From Sinorhizobium fredii NGR234 (lineage in GTDB: Bacteria > Pseudomonadota > Alphaproteobacteria > Rhizobiales > Rhizobiaceae), in assembly GCF_000018545.1 (NCBI RefSeq), contig NC_012587.1, forward strand, positions 1,798,001 through 1,862,000: DNA of 64,000 nt, read 5' to 3'. Both the position numbers and the translations under genes were made by a program. How positions within the stretch are numbered: the stretch's first letter is position 1; the number at the start of each line of letters is the position of its first letter. Of this stretch, positions 30,288-38,880 are shown piece after piece. Under the pieces are notes generated by a model. That model did not search any database and had not been told where the DNA came from. It saw only the letters and a list, made by a program, of their open reading frames with translations.

Positions 30288-30314
30288 AGAAGGCCGGTCA
30301 AGCACCGGCCTTCT
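30288..30314 (+). terminator. Hairpin terminator after dctM
   Basis: AGAAGGCCGGT (30288-30298) pairs perfectly with ACCGGCCTTCT (30304-30314) around a 5-base loop, starting 5 bases after the dctM stop. The T run is short (CGCTTG), so termination may be partial; a second hairpin follows. Confidence 0.75.
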
Positions 30315-30339
30315 CGCTTGTCGGACCTTGACAGAAGAG

Positions 30340-30364
30340 CCCCGGGGTAGCCCCCGGGGTTTTT
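30340..30364 (+). terminator. Second intrinsic terminator downstream of dctM
   Basis: CCCCGGGG (30340-30347) and CCCCGGGG (30352-30359), each self-complementary, are separated by TAGC and followed by five T. The counterpart next to the intact dctP is at 34140-34168. Confidence 0.85.
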
Positions 30365-30365
30365 C

Positions 30366-30545
30366 CTTTCAACGATGCGGCACAGCTCGGACCTTGCCGT
30401 TGCCACGCCGGATTATCGTGAAAGCGTCGTCGTTCTATTCGGCGATTTGGGCGTTCAGGCAGCACGTGGCGCGCAGCGCCTTGATCGAATACCAGATCTT
30501 CCTGAAGTCGGGTTCGACGCTTCCTCTCAGCTTGGCGCCGGCCCT
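30366..30545 (-). pseudogene. Decayed copy of the dctP 3' end
   Basis: Read on the minus strand this stretch gives FRKIWYSIKALRATCCLNAQ-IAE, clearly related to the C-terminus of intact DctP ([23 protein letters not shown]). On the DNA level the match starts before the stop codon (AACGATGCGGC is shared with 34180-34190), runs through about 150 bases with many substitutions, has lost about 75 bases between GGGTTCGACGCTTCC and CTCAGCTTGGCGCCGGCC, and then stops. No start or N-terminal part is present, so it is a relic. Confidence 0.85.
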
Positions 30546-30654
30546 AACAGAACCGTCAGGCGCCCGATCCAGAGCGCCCGCCCTCGTGCATCCGAAGTAT
30601 CCATCCGAGGTGGGCCGCGGGACTTGGGGGTCTCGCGCGTGGTAGGATAGCAGA

Positions 30655-30879
30655 ATGGAGATCGACGAGGACAAAATCGATGACGCGGTGCTGGCACTGT
30701 TATGGCTGACGCTCCACAACGAGCGTTGCGCCTGGAAGGGATTTGACTGGGCGACGACGGACCGGTTGCATGAGAGGGGACTGATCTGTGATCCGGTGAA
30801 CAAGTCGAAGTCGCTGGTGCTGACGGACGAAGGTCTACGGCGCTCGGAAGAACTGTTCCGCCGGTTGTTTACACGGTAA
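30655..30879 (+). CDS. DUF6429-like small protein
   Basis: This 74-residue acidic-to-basic protein (MEIDEDKIDDAVLALLWLTL, RCAWKGFDWATTDRLHERGL, LTDEGLRRSEELFRRLFTR) resembles small proteins often found beside rhizobial IS66 elements, annotated DUF6429. The fold looks like a winged-helix-like LTDEG module. Its stop lies at the apparent left border of the IS66 island. Whether it belongs to the mobile element is unclear. No strong ribosome site is visible (GATAGCAGA). Confidence 0.65.
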   Translation: MEIDEDKIDDAVLALLWLTLHNERCAWKGFDWATTDRLHERGLICDPVNKSKSLVLTDEGLRRSEELFRRLFTR

Positions 30880-30913
30880 AATCAACTTTCGGCCTTCGGC
30901 CACAGCCCGGCGT

Positions 30914-31498
30914 TCAGGTTTTGCGGCGCGCTTTTCGGGCCCATTTTGCAGCGAGGTCATCGACGGCTTTGTTGAGCTGCGAGAAGTTGGCGGCGGCGGA
31001 ATCATAATCGCTGCTGCCGCACCATTCGAGGGTTTCGGCATGTCGCTCGTGCGCCGGGTCTGCAAGCGCCTCGCAGAACTCCTGATAACCCCATGGACCA
31101 CCAACGTCTTCGGGCGGGCAGTGCCCCGTTGCTTCGAGAAGCATCGGTCCTTCCGTGCCGACCGCAGGAAAGGTGCGCTCGATCTTGATGCTGTGTTCCC
31201 AGCCGTCGCCAAAGTCGTAAAGGTATTTGAACGATTTCGCACCGGTGTCCTGGACTGCCGACAGCAGCGAGACCCTGCGGGCATCGATCGGACCATCCCC
31301 CCATTCCTCGTCAGGCAAACCAAAGCCGACGTCACGCATGCGGAATTCGTAAAGGTGGCTGTTGGTCCAGCCCATCGCCGCCTGCAACACCTCGTGCAGC
31401 CGACTGAGCCTGATGGTGAACGGCACGACAACGCGCCGCATCACTATCGGCTCGACATGATCGAGGGTGACCTTCAGGCGGACGACGGAAGCCACCAT
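30914..31498 (-). CDS. Plasmid pRiA4b ORF-3 family protein
   Basis: This 194-residue protein has the PRiA4_ORF3 pattern: VVRLKVTLDHVEPIVMRRVV, LSRLHEVLQAAMGWTNSHLY-EF, FKYLYDFGDGWEHSIKIERT, a CPPEDVGGPWGYQEFCEALA stretch and a C-terminal DYDSAAANFSQLN segment. The family's biochemical role is unknown. The ATG at 31498 lies two bases after the tnpC stop, so its translation is coupled to the transposase; it behaves as a passenger of the IS66 element. Confidence 0.87.
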   Translation of the reverse strand: MVASVVRLKVTLDHVEPIVMRRVVVPFTIRLSRLHEVLQAAMGWTNSHLYEFRMRDVGFGLPDEEWGDGPIDARRVSLLSAVQDTGAKSFKYLYDFGDGWEHSIKIERTFPAVGTEGPMLLEATGHCPPEDVGGPWGYQEFCEALADPAHERHAETLEWCGSSDYDSAAANFSQLNKAVDDLAAKWARKARRKT

Positions 31499-31500
31499 CG

Positions 31501-33159
31501 TCAGGCCGCCAGCATGACGGTTGCCGCCGATGCACGTTTCCACTCCCAGGGCAGCAGTTCGTACAGGCGCGTGACAGGATGGTCGGCGATGCGAGCCAGC
31601 ACGTCTGCAAGCCATGCCTTCGGGTCGATATCGTTGAGGCGGCAGGTGGTGATGACGGTCAGCATGACAGCGGCACGATCGGCCCCGCGCTGAGAACCGG
31701 CGAAGGTCCAGTTCCGTCTTCCCAATGCGACACTTCTCAGCGCCCGCTCGGCTGCGTTGTTCGTTAAACAAACTCTCCCGTCTTTGAGGAAGAGAGCAAA
31801 GCCCTCCCAGCGCTTGAGCATGTAATCGATCGGCTCGATGACCTCGGACGATCTGCTGAGCATGGCGCGTTCCTTCGTCAACCACTCGTGCATGTCATCG
31901 AACAGTGGCTTGCTCTTCTCCTGCCGCACAGCCAGTCGTTCTTCGGCGCTCAATCCGTTGATCTGGCGCTCGATCTCGAACAATTCGTCGTAGCGCTTGA
32001 CGGCTTCCAATGCGATCGGCGAGATCGGCTTGCCCCTCCGTTTGCGATCCCGCGCATTCTTCTGGATATCGGCCAGCTCAAAGAATTTCCGCCGCGCATG
32101 CGCGTGACAAAAGGCGAATGTGATCGGGACCGCTTTCGTTGCGGCAACAGCGATCGGCTCGAAGCCATTGTAGCAATCGCTCTGCAGAATGCCGCCGTAT
32201 CCGGCCAGGTGTTTCTGCGGATGTTCGCCGCGCCGGTCACTCGACGCATAATAGATTGCGGCTGGCGGCGCCGTTCCCCCGAATGGCCGGTCATCGCATA
32301 CGTAAGTCCATATGCGTCCGGTCGTGCATTTGTCCCTGGCCTGAATGGGAATGGTGGTGTCATCACCGTGAAGACGCTCGGCCGCGAAGACATGCGCCTC
32401 GATCAGATCGAAGACAGGCATGAGAGCGGCTGTTGCGTACCCGACCTGGTCGGCCAGCGTCGAGGTCGAAAGATCGATCCCCTCGCATTTGAACCGGGCA
32501 CTCTGCCGGTTGAGCGGGCTGTGCATGCCGAACTTGTCGAACAGGATCGTCGCCAGCAGGTTCGGCCCGATAAAGCCGCGCGGCGTGGCATGGAAGGGTG
32601 CGGGCGTCTGACTGATCGCCTCACAGTCGCGGCAGGTGAACTTTTCCCGCACCGTCTCGATCACTTTGAACCGGCGTGGGATCTCTTCCAGCGTCTCGGT
32701 GACGTCCTCGCCCAGCTTCGACAGGCGCGAACCACCACAGCAGGTGCAAGTCGTCGGCGGCTCGATGACAACACGTTCGCGCTCGATATCGTCCGGCCAT
32801 GGTTTGCGCACCGGCCGTTTGCGCGTGAACGAACGTACGCTCGAGGTTCTGGCGCTTGCTGCTTGTGCCGCGACCTCATCCTCCGTCGCCGCCGCCACGA
32901 GTTCCTCGAGCTGCAGTTCCAACTGGTCGAGCAGGCGCGCCGTGCGCTCAGAGCGCTGGCCCCGCAACTCGCGCCTGAGCTTCTCGATCTTCAATTCCAG
33001 AGCAACGATCAGCGCCTCGTTGTCAGAGAGCATCGCCTGCGCATTGGCGGCTTCCGCTACTGCGATAGCGTGTTTAGCCTGCAAGGCTTCATGCTCGCCA
33101 CGCAGCGCCAGGTAAGCGCCAACAACATCCACAGGAAGATCGACAGGCTTTGAGATCAT
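31501..33159 (-). CDS. tnpC: IS66 family transposase TnpC
   Basis: This 552-residue DDE transposase is full length. It has an N-terminal leucine-zipper-like coiled coil (about 20-80), the zinc-finger segment CTCCGGSRLSKLGED near residue 138, the IS66 core with LHGDDTTIPIQARDKCTTGR, LQSDCYNGFEP, FCHAHARRKFFELAD and the glutamate region LTNNAAERALRSVALGRRNW, followed by a C-terminal DIDPKAWLADVLARI motif. No internal stops or frameshifts are seen, so the element may still be active. Confidence 0.95.
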   Translation of the reverse strand: MISKPVDLPVDVVGAYLALRGEHEALQAKHAIAVAEAANAQAMLSDNEALIVALELKIEKLRRELRGQRSERTARLLDQLELQLEELVAAATEDEVAAQAASARTSSVRSFTRKRPVRKPWPDDIERERVVIEPPTTCTCCGGSRLSKLGEDVTETLEEIPRRFKVIETVREKFTCRDCEAISQTPAPFHATPRGFIGPNLLATILFDKFGMHSPLNRQSARFKCEGIDLSTSTLADQVGYATAALMPVFDLIEAHVFAAERLHGDDTTIPIQARDKCTTGRIWTYVCDDRPFGGTAPPAAIYYASSDRRGEHPQKHLAGYGGILQSDCYNGFEPIAVAATKAVPITFAFCHAHARRKFFELADIQKNARDRKRRGKPISPIALEAVKRYDELFEIERQINGLSAEERLAVRQEKSKPLFDDMHEWLTKERAMLSRSSEVIEPIDYMLKRWEGFALFLKDGRVCLTNNAAERALRSVALGRRNWTFAGSQRGADRAAVMLTVITTCRLNDIDPKAWLADVLARIADHPVTRLYELLPWEWKRASAATVMLAA

Positions 33160-33204
33160 GAAGCCATTCGATCAGATTTCCCCTGTATTTTCAATAGAAT
33201 AATG

Positions 33205-33558
33205 CTAGCCGACCTTCGTCGGCCGCCAGGTTTCCTGAGGATGCCTCCAGTCGATTCCGGACAGAAGATAACTGAGCTGCGCGGGTGATATCGCTATCGC
33301 TCCGCCTTCGGCAGAAGGCCAGACGAACCGGCCACGGTCCAATCTTTTTGTAAAAAGGCAGCTCCCCTGGCCGTCACTCCAGATCACTTTTAGCAGCGAT
33401 CCGCTGCGACCGCGAAACACAAAAAGATTGCCGTCCAAAGGGTTCAGTTTCAGCACCTCCTGCACCCGCAACGCAAGCGATGGAAACCCACACCGCATGT
33501 CCGTATGGCCCGTTGCAATCCACACCCGCACATTTTGACCGGAAGGAAGCATGATCAC
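33205..33558 (-). CDS. tnpB: IS66 accessory protein TnpB
   Basis: This 117-residue protein has the conserved IS66 Orf2 sequence: [40 protein letters not shown] and [20 protein letters not shown]. It is required for IS66 transposition although its activity is not defined. It overlaps tnpA by four bases (ATGA) and precedes tnpC by 45 bases. Confidence 0.95.
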
Positions 33559-33989
33559 CGCAACGTCTCCAGCCCCCGCATGATCCGCAGCAGCGCCTCA
33601 ACGTCGACGCTGCCGTCCACGACCACACGACGGCCGTTCGCCGCAACAATCTCCATGCGGCCGGAAGGAGACGCCACCGGCTGCTCCATCGCAGCAGGTG
33701 GAGTGACCTGCTTCACCGGCACAAAAGTTTCCGGCATGACGAACGCCGGCACAAAACCATCGGTTTGTTTCTGGCCGTGCAAACCCTGGCGAACCGATTT
33801 GCGCCAACGGTTCAACAGGGAGCGACTGATGCCGTACTGACGGGCCGTGGCCGACGCACGGCCTCTCCCGGCAAAGCTTTCTGCGACAATCCGCAGCTTC
33901 TCATCTTCCGTAAATCGACGCCGCCGTCCGGTGTTGATCACCTCAAGACGGCTCACCCGAGACCCGCTGTCTCCTTCAAAAATCTCCAT
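33555..33989 (-). CDS. tnpA: IS66 accessory protein TnpA
   Basis: This 144-residue protein carries a helix-turn-helix, [20 protein letters not shown] and [19 protein letters not shown], characteristic of IS66 Orf1/TnpA (IS3-orfA-like fold). The start [20 protein letters not shown] at 33989 is preferred over a TTG at 34046 because the latter lies in the putative terminal repeat. It is the first gene of tnpA-tnpB-tnpC. Confidence 0.9.
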
Positions 33990-34139
33990 GTTGGCAACTG
34001 TCCTTATGCATGGGAATAAGGACAGGGTCTGAACAGTTTTACTCAATATGCAAAGGCGGTCGCGCTCGGACGGATACCATCCGAATGCAGAAGGCCGGGC
34101 TGCTCCCCGCTCTTCTCGGTTGTCAGCCCCGCACCAAAG

Positions 34140-34168
34140 AAAAACCCCGGGACAGCGGCCCCGGGGTT
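34140..34168 (-). terminator. Intrinsic terminator of dctP
   Basis: Read on the minus strand, AACCCCGG and CCGGGGTT form an 8-base stem followed by a T run (TTTTTC). It lies 26 bases after the dctP stop and is the counterpart of the hairpin at 30340-30364. Confidence 0.85.
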
Positions 34169-34193
34169 CTTCCGTTCAACGATGCGGCGCAGT

Positions 34194-35309
<1,116 letters not shown>

Positions 35310-35594
35310 CTAGTTCCCGCCTGGCGATCGACGCCGTTCACTGCCAACGCCGCCGCCTATCGAGGCGTCTTCACCCCGTTTCGGATGATCGAAGCGCCTT
35401 GTTTCTCCTCGCTTGCCGGCCGATACGAATTTGCCAAAAGCACTGCGCAAATCGGACAACAGCAACGCACCATACAGAATCGCAACTCCATGTCCAGCGG
35501 CGGCATTGAGCCGCCACCCCCCTACTTTTGTACAGGCCATGGAAACCGTGCTTGCTTGCCTAAAATCGAGGCAAATCAAGGCATTCAGCTGCAA

Positions 35595-36623
35595 TCAGCG
35601 CTCTGCAGACGATGCCCAGAGATTGATATCGGCTTCACGGGCATAGAGATCGATCTCCGCCAGTTCCTCGGCCGTAAAGGCATCGTTCTCGAGCGCCCTG
35701 ACGCAATCGACGATCTGCTCGGAACGGCTTGCGCCGATCAGCGCCGAGGTAATGCGGCCGCCGCGCAACACCCAGGCAAGCGCCATCTGCGCCAGCGTCT
35801 GACCGCGCCGTTCGGCGATTCCGTTCAACTTGCGGATGTTGTCGGTGATCGCCGGACGGATGAAATCCTTCTTGAGGAAATGGTTCTGCGCGGCGCGGCT
35901 GTCCTGAGGGATGCCGTTCAGGTATTTCGTCGTCAACATGCCCTGGGCGAGCGGCGAGAAGACGATCGAGCCGATGCCGAGCTCTTCGAGCGTGTCGACG
36001 AGACCATCATCCTCGATCCAGCGGTTGAGCATCGAGTAGCTCGGCTGGTGGATGAGGCACGGCGTGCCGAGTTCCTTGAGAATTGCTGCCGCCTCGCGAG
36101 TGCGCTGCGAATTGTAGGAGGAGATGCCGACATAGAGCGCCCTCCCCGAGCGGACGATATGGTCGAGCGCCGCGCAGGTTTCCTCGAGCGGCGTGTCCGG
36201 ATCGAAGCGGTGGGAATAGAAGATGTCGACATAGTCGAGCCCCAGGCGCTTGAGGCTTTGGTCGCAGGAGGCGATCAGGTATTTGCGGCTGCCCCATTCG
36301 CCATAGGGACCGGGCCACATGTCGTAGCCCGCCTTGGACGAGATGATGAGCTCATCGCGCAGGCCGGCAAATTCAGTCCGGAGGATTTCCCCGAAGGCGG
36401 TCTCGGCCGAACCGGGCGGCGGTCCGTAATTGTTGGCGAGATCGAAATGCGTGATGCCGAGGTCGAAAGCCGTCCGGCACATGTCGACCTTGCGCTCGTG
36501 CGGCGTGTCATTCCCGAAATTGTGCCACAGCCCGAGCGAGATCGCCGGCAGTTTCAGTCCGCTCCGGCCGCAGCGGTTGTACTTCATCTTCTCGTATCGG
36601 GTTTCCGCCGGTTGCCAGGGCAT
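35595..36623 (-). CDS. Aldo/keto reductase (L-glyceraldehyde 3-phosphate reductase-like)
   Basis: This 342-residue NADPH-dependent oxidoreductase starts after AGGAG at MPWQPAETRYEKMKYNRCGR. The tetrad appears as D and Y in FDLANNYGPPPGSAE, K in LIISSKAGYDMWPGPYGEWG and H in FYSHRFDPDTPLEETCAAL. The GYDMWPGPYG segment is typical of the YghZ/Kv-beta-like branch that reduces L-glyceraldehyde 3-phosphate and related aldehydes. It is the last gene of the sugar operon, 204 bases after the Gfo/Idh gene; an inverted repeat sits in that gap. Confidence 0.9.
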   Translation of the reverse strand: MPWQPAETRYEKMKYNRCGRSGLKLPAISLGLWHNFGNDTPHERKVDMCRTAFDLGITHFDLANNYGPPPGSAETAFGEILRTEFAGLRDELIISSKAGYDMWPGPYGEWGSRKYLIASCDQSLKRLGLDYVDIFYSHRFDPDTPLEETCAALDHIVRSGRALYVGISSYNSQRTREAAAILKELGTPCLIHQPSYSMLNRWIEDDGLVDTLEELGIGSIVFSPLAQGMLTTKYLNGIPQDSRAAQNHFLKKDFIRPAITDNIRKLNGIAERRGQTLAQMALAWVLRGGRITSALIGASRSEQIVDCVRALENDAFTAEELAEIDLYAREADINLWASSAER

Positions 36624-36660
36624 CGTCATACTCCTCGTTTCGGATTGCGTGGGTTTGAAT

Positions 36661-36822
36661 ACCCCTCTCCAACCTCTCCCCACAAGGGGGAGAGGCTAGT
36701 CGTGCCTGCCGCGACGGCCTGCCGCTTTCAACGTCGCACTAGGTTGAGATGTCGAGACGAAGGCAGAAACGGTGCGGCGAAGGAGCCCCTCCCCCTTGTG
36801 GGGAGGGGTTGGGGAGAGGTCT
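36661..36822. repeat. Inverted pair of RIME-like units inside the sugar operon
   Basis: CCCCTCTCCAACCTCTCCCC-ACAAGGGGGAGAGGC at 36662-36696 has an inverted copy at about 36785-36820 (GCCCCTCCCCCTTGTGGGGA-GGGGTTGGGGAGAGG). The arms of about 35 bases with roughly 85 bases between could fold into a long hairpin in the mRNA between two operon genes. Confidence 0.75.
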
Positions 36823-36827
36823 TCCCT

Positions 36828-37961
36828 CTACCGCAACAGCGCCCGCGCCTCCTCGATGCCGAGCGCCGCCGGCTGGGTGCAGGTCGTCGAAAGCGTCACG
36901 AAACGGCCCTCCTCGCCCGATTTCAGGATCGACACCATGACGTCGACGGCATGCAGGGCGCGATCGAGCGAGCAACGCGCATCGCGTCCGTTCAGGATCG
37001 CGTCCGCGAGGTCGGCGAGGCCGGCGGTGCGATAGTTGGCGATCGGACCGAGCGGATGCTCCCAGTTGTTGACGGCGAACGGATGATCCCACATCTCCAG
37101 CGGCTGGATGTCCTTGCCCTGCCCGCTTGCTTCGACCGTGCCGCCGAAGAAATTGGGATCCGGCACGAACAAGGAGCCCTCGTTGCCGTAGAGTTCCATA
37201 TGGGCGTGGCGGTGCGACCAGACATCCCAGCTTGCCGAAAGCGTGATCGTCGCGCCGTTGTGGAATTCGAGCAGCGCGTGGATGTTGGTCGGCGTCTTGA
37301 CCGGAATCACCTCGCCCTTGCGTGGCTCACTGGTGATGGTGCGGGTCTGGCTTGCCATGGAGGAAAGCGCTGCGACCCGCTTCACCGGCCCGATGAGGTT
37401 GACGAGGTTGGCAATGTAATAGGGTCCGAGATCGAGCACCGGGCCGCCGCCCGGCAGGAAGAAGAAGTCCGGGTTGGGATGCCACATTTCCATGCCGGGG
37501 CTCATCACATGGCAGGTCCCGGAAGTAATCCGGCCGATCTTGCCCGCGTCGATATGGGCACGGGCGAGCTGGTGCGCGCCGCCGAGAAACGTGTCCGGCG
37601 CCGAGCCGACCATCAGCGCCTTCGCCCTGGCGATCGCCCGCAGTTCCTCGCCCTGTTCCATGGTGAGGACGAGCGGCTTCTCTGAGTAAACGTGCTTGCC
37701 GGATTCGAGGATCGCCTTCGAAACCGGGAAATGCGCATCCGGGATGGTCAGGTTGACGACGATGTCGACTTCCGGATTGACGAGCATCGCCTCGATGCTC
37801 TGCGCGCTCACGTCGAATTCAGCCGCCCGCGCCTCGGCGGCGACCGGATTGATATCGGCGCAGGAGACGATCCTGATGCCCTTGAAGAGCGGCGCAAGCT
37901 TGAAATAGGTGGTTGAGATGTTGCCGCATCCGATGATGCCGACGCCAAGTTCTTTTACCAT
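36828..37961 (-). CDS. Gfo/Idh/MocA-family oxidoreductase
   Basis: This 377-residue protein has an N-terminal Rossmann fold (GVGIIGCGNISTTYF, residues ~5-19) and the signature SGKHVYSEKPLVLT with the catalytic Lys of the EKP motif near residue 96. The C-terminal domain has GGGPVLDLGPYYIANLVNLI. Such enzymes oxidise or epimerise sugars or inositols with NAD(P). The start has AGGACATCTCC upstream. It lies 13 bases after the sugar isomerase gene in the operon and probably handles the intermediate made by that enzyme. Confidence 0.9.
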   Translation of the reverse strand: MVKELGVGIIGCGNISTTYFKLAPLFKGIRIVSCADINPVAAEARAAEFDVSAQSIEAMLVNPEVDIVVNLTIPDAHFPVSKAILESGKHVYSEKPLVLTMEQGEELRAIARAKALMVGSAPDTFLGGAHQLARAHIDAGKIGRITSGTCHVMSPGMEMWHPNPDFFFLPGGGPVLDLGPYYIANLVNLIGPVKRVAALSSMASQTRTITSEPRKGEVIPVKTPTNIHALLEFHNGATITLSASWDVWSHRHAHMELYGNEGSLFVPDPNFFGGTVEASGQGKDIQPLEMWDHPFAVNNWEHPLGPIANYRTAGLADLADAILNGRDARCSLDRALHAVDVMVSILKSGEEGRFVTLSTTCTQPAALGIEEARALLR

Positions 37962-37974
37962 GGAGATGTCCTGC

Positions 37975-38736
37975 TCAGTAGGATTGAATCGAAGCCAGCG
38001 AGCGCTTGGCGAAGCGCCGGAAGTCGCTGGGATTGTCGTGTTCGGCAATGAAATACTTGGCCGAGGTCTTTGAGAGCGCCTTGATGAGCGCCTTCCAGTC
38101 GAGCGTGCCCTGGCCGACATCCGCCCAGCCGTCCTCACTTGCATTCTCGCCCTTGGCCGCGATGTCCTTGACATGGACGGCGGTGATGCGACCGCCGTGT
38201 TTCGAGATCCAGGCGAAGGGGTCGGCGCCGCCGCGCACGATCCAGGCGATATCCGCCTCCCAGGAGAGTTCCGGGCCGCCGGCGAAAATCAGGTCGAGCG
38301 GCACCGAGCCGTCCGCCAGCGGAAAGAACTCGAAATCGTGATTGTGCCAGCCGAAGTCGAGCCCCGCGTCGCGGAACGGCTTGCCCGCCGCCTGCAGCCG
38401 CGCACCGAAGGCGCGCCAGCCGGTCGCGTCGGTCGGGCGCTGGTCGGGCATGAGGTAGGGGCAATAAATGGCACGGATGCCGAGCGTCCTGGCGATCTTC
38501 GAGACCCGGTCCGGATCCGACTCGAGCATGTCGAGGCCGAAATGGGCGGTCGGCATGGCGAGGCCATGGCGATCGAGGCCGCTCTTGAAGCCGGCGATTT
38601 CACCATCGGTAAGCGACGCATAGAGCGCGCCGTAACCTTCGACCTGGGTATAGCCGGCTTCACCGAGTGCGGAGAGCACTTCGGCAAGCGGCGGGAAGTT
38701 GCGGGCGCTGTAGAGCTGGAAGCTGACGTCTTTCAT
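37975..38736 (-). CDS. Sugar phosphate isomerase/epimerase (AP endonuclease 2-like TIM barrel)
   Basis: This 253-residue xylose-isomerase-like TIM-barrel protein has the metal-binding pattern FGWHNHDFEFFPLADGSVPL, SWEADIAWIVRGGADPFAW, GGRITAVHVKDIAAKGENAS and YFIAEHDNPSDFRRFAKRSL, where the Glu, Asp, His and Glu residues are ligands. Substrate unknown. The ribosome site is AAGGAGATTTTC. The pairing with a Gfo/Idh oxidoreductase is common in inositol and keto-sugar pathways. Confidence 0.88.
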   Translation of the reverse strand: MKDVSFQLYSARNFPPLAEVLSALGEAGYTQVEGYGALYASLTDGEIAGFKSGLDRHGLAMPTAHFGLDMLESDPDRVSKIARTLGIRAIYCPYLMPDQRPTDATGWRAFGARLQAAGKPFRDAGLDFGWHNHDFEFFPLADGSVPLDLIFAGGPELSWEADIAWIVRGGADPFAWISKHGGRITAVHVKDIAAKGENASEDGWADVGQGTLDWKALIKALSKTSAKYFIAEHDNPSDFRRFAKRSLASIQSY

Positions 38737-38880
38737 TGAAAATCTCCTTGTGGGTTCGCGCGATTGGGACTTCGCGGGAATGGACGGAAGAAAGGCGGAC
38801 GCGGCTGGCGCCGCACCCGTATCAGGTGGTGTTCACCGATGGGGAACCACGCGTTCTGGCGGGATGAAACTTCATGACGC

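Larger units (their letters stand above)
30876..34042 (-). mobile_element. IS66-family insertion element with passenger gene (borders tentative)
   Basis: The island holds tnpA-tnpB-tnpC in IS66 order on the minus strand followed by a pRiA4b ORF-3-like gene. IS66-family ends usually begin GTAA; GTAAAA is found reading inward at the right side (34042 down to 34037) and at the left side (30876-30881). Beyond those six bases the two ends do not match well, and no 8-base target duplication was found, so the borders are only candidates. The element separates dctM and the dctP relic from intact dctP. Confidence 0.6.

Noticed and set aside
30435..30803. 122-codon minus-strand frame with DctP-like C-terminus
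   Set aside because: Only the last ~40 residues resemble DctP; the N-terminal part is unrelated intergenic sequence and there is no signal peptide or ribosome site. It is recorded as a relic of dctP, not as a gene.
30868..30881. TTTACacgGTAAAA as the junction of two IS66 elements
   Set aside because: The palindrome looks like abutting IS ends, but the sequence beyond six bases does not match the right end and part of it is the DUF6429 coding end, so chance cannot be excluded.
35385..37685. 766-codon open frame on the plus strand
   Set aside because: It lies antisense to the aldo/keto reductase and Gfo/Idh genes, which have clear family motifs. Long antisense frames are common in GC-rich coding DNA; no ribosome site or recognisable domain is present.
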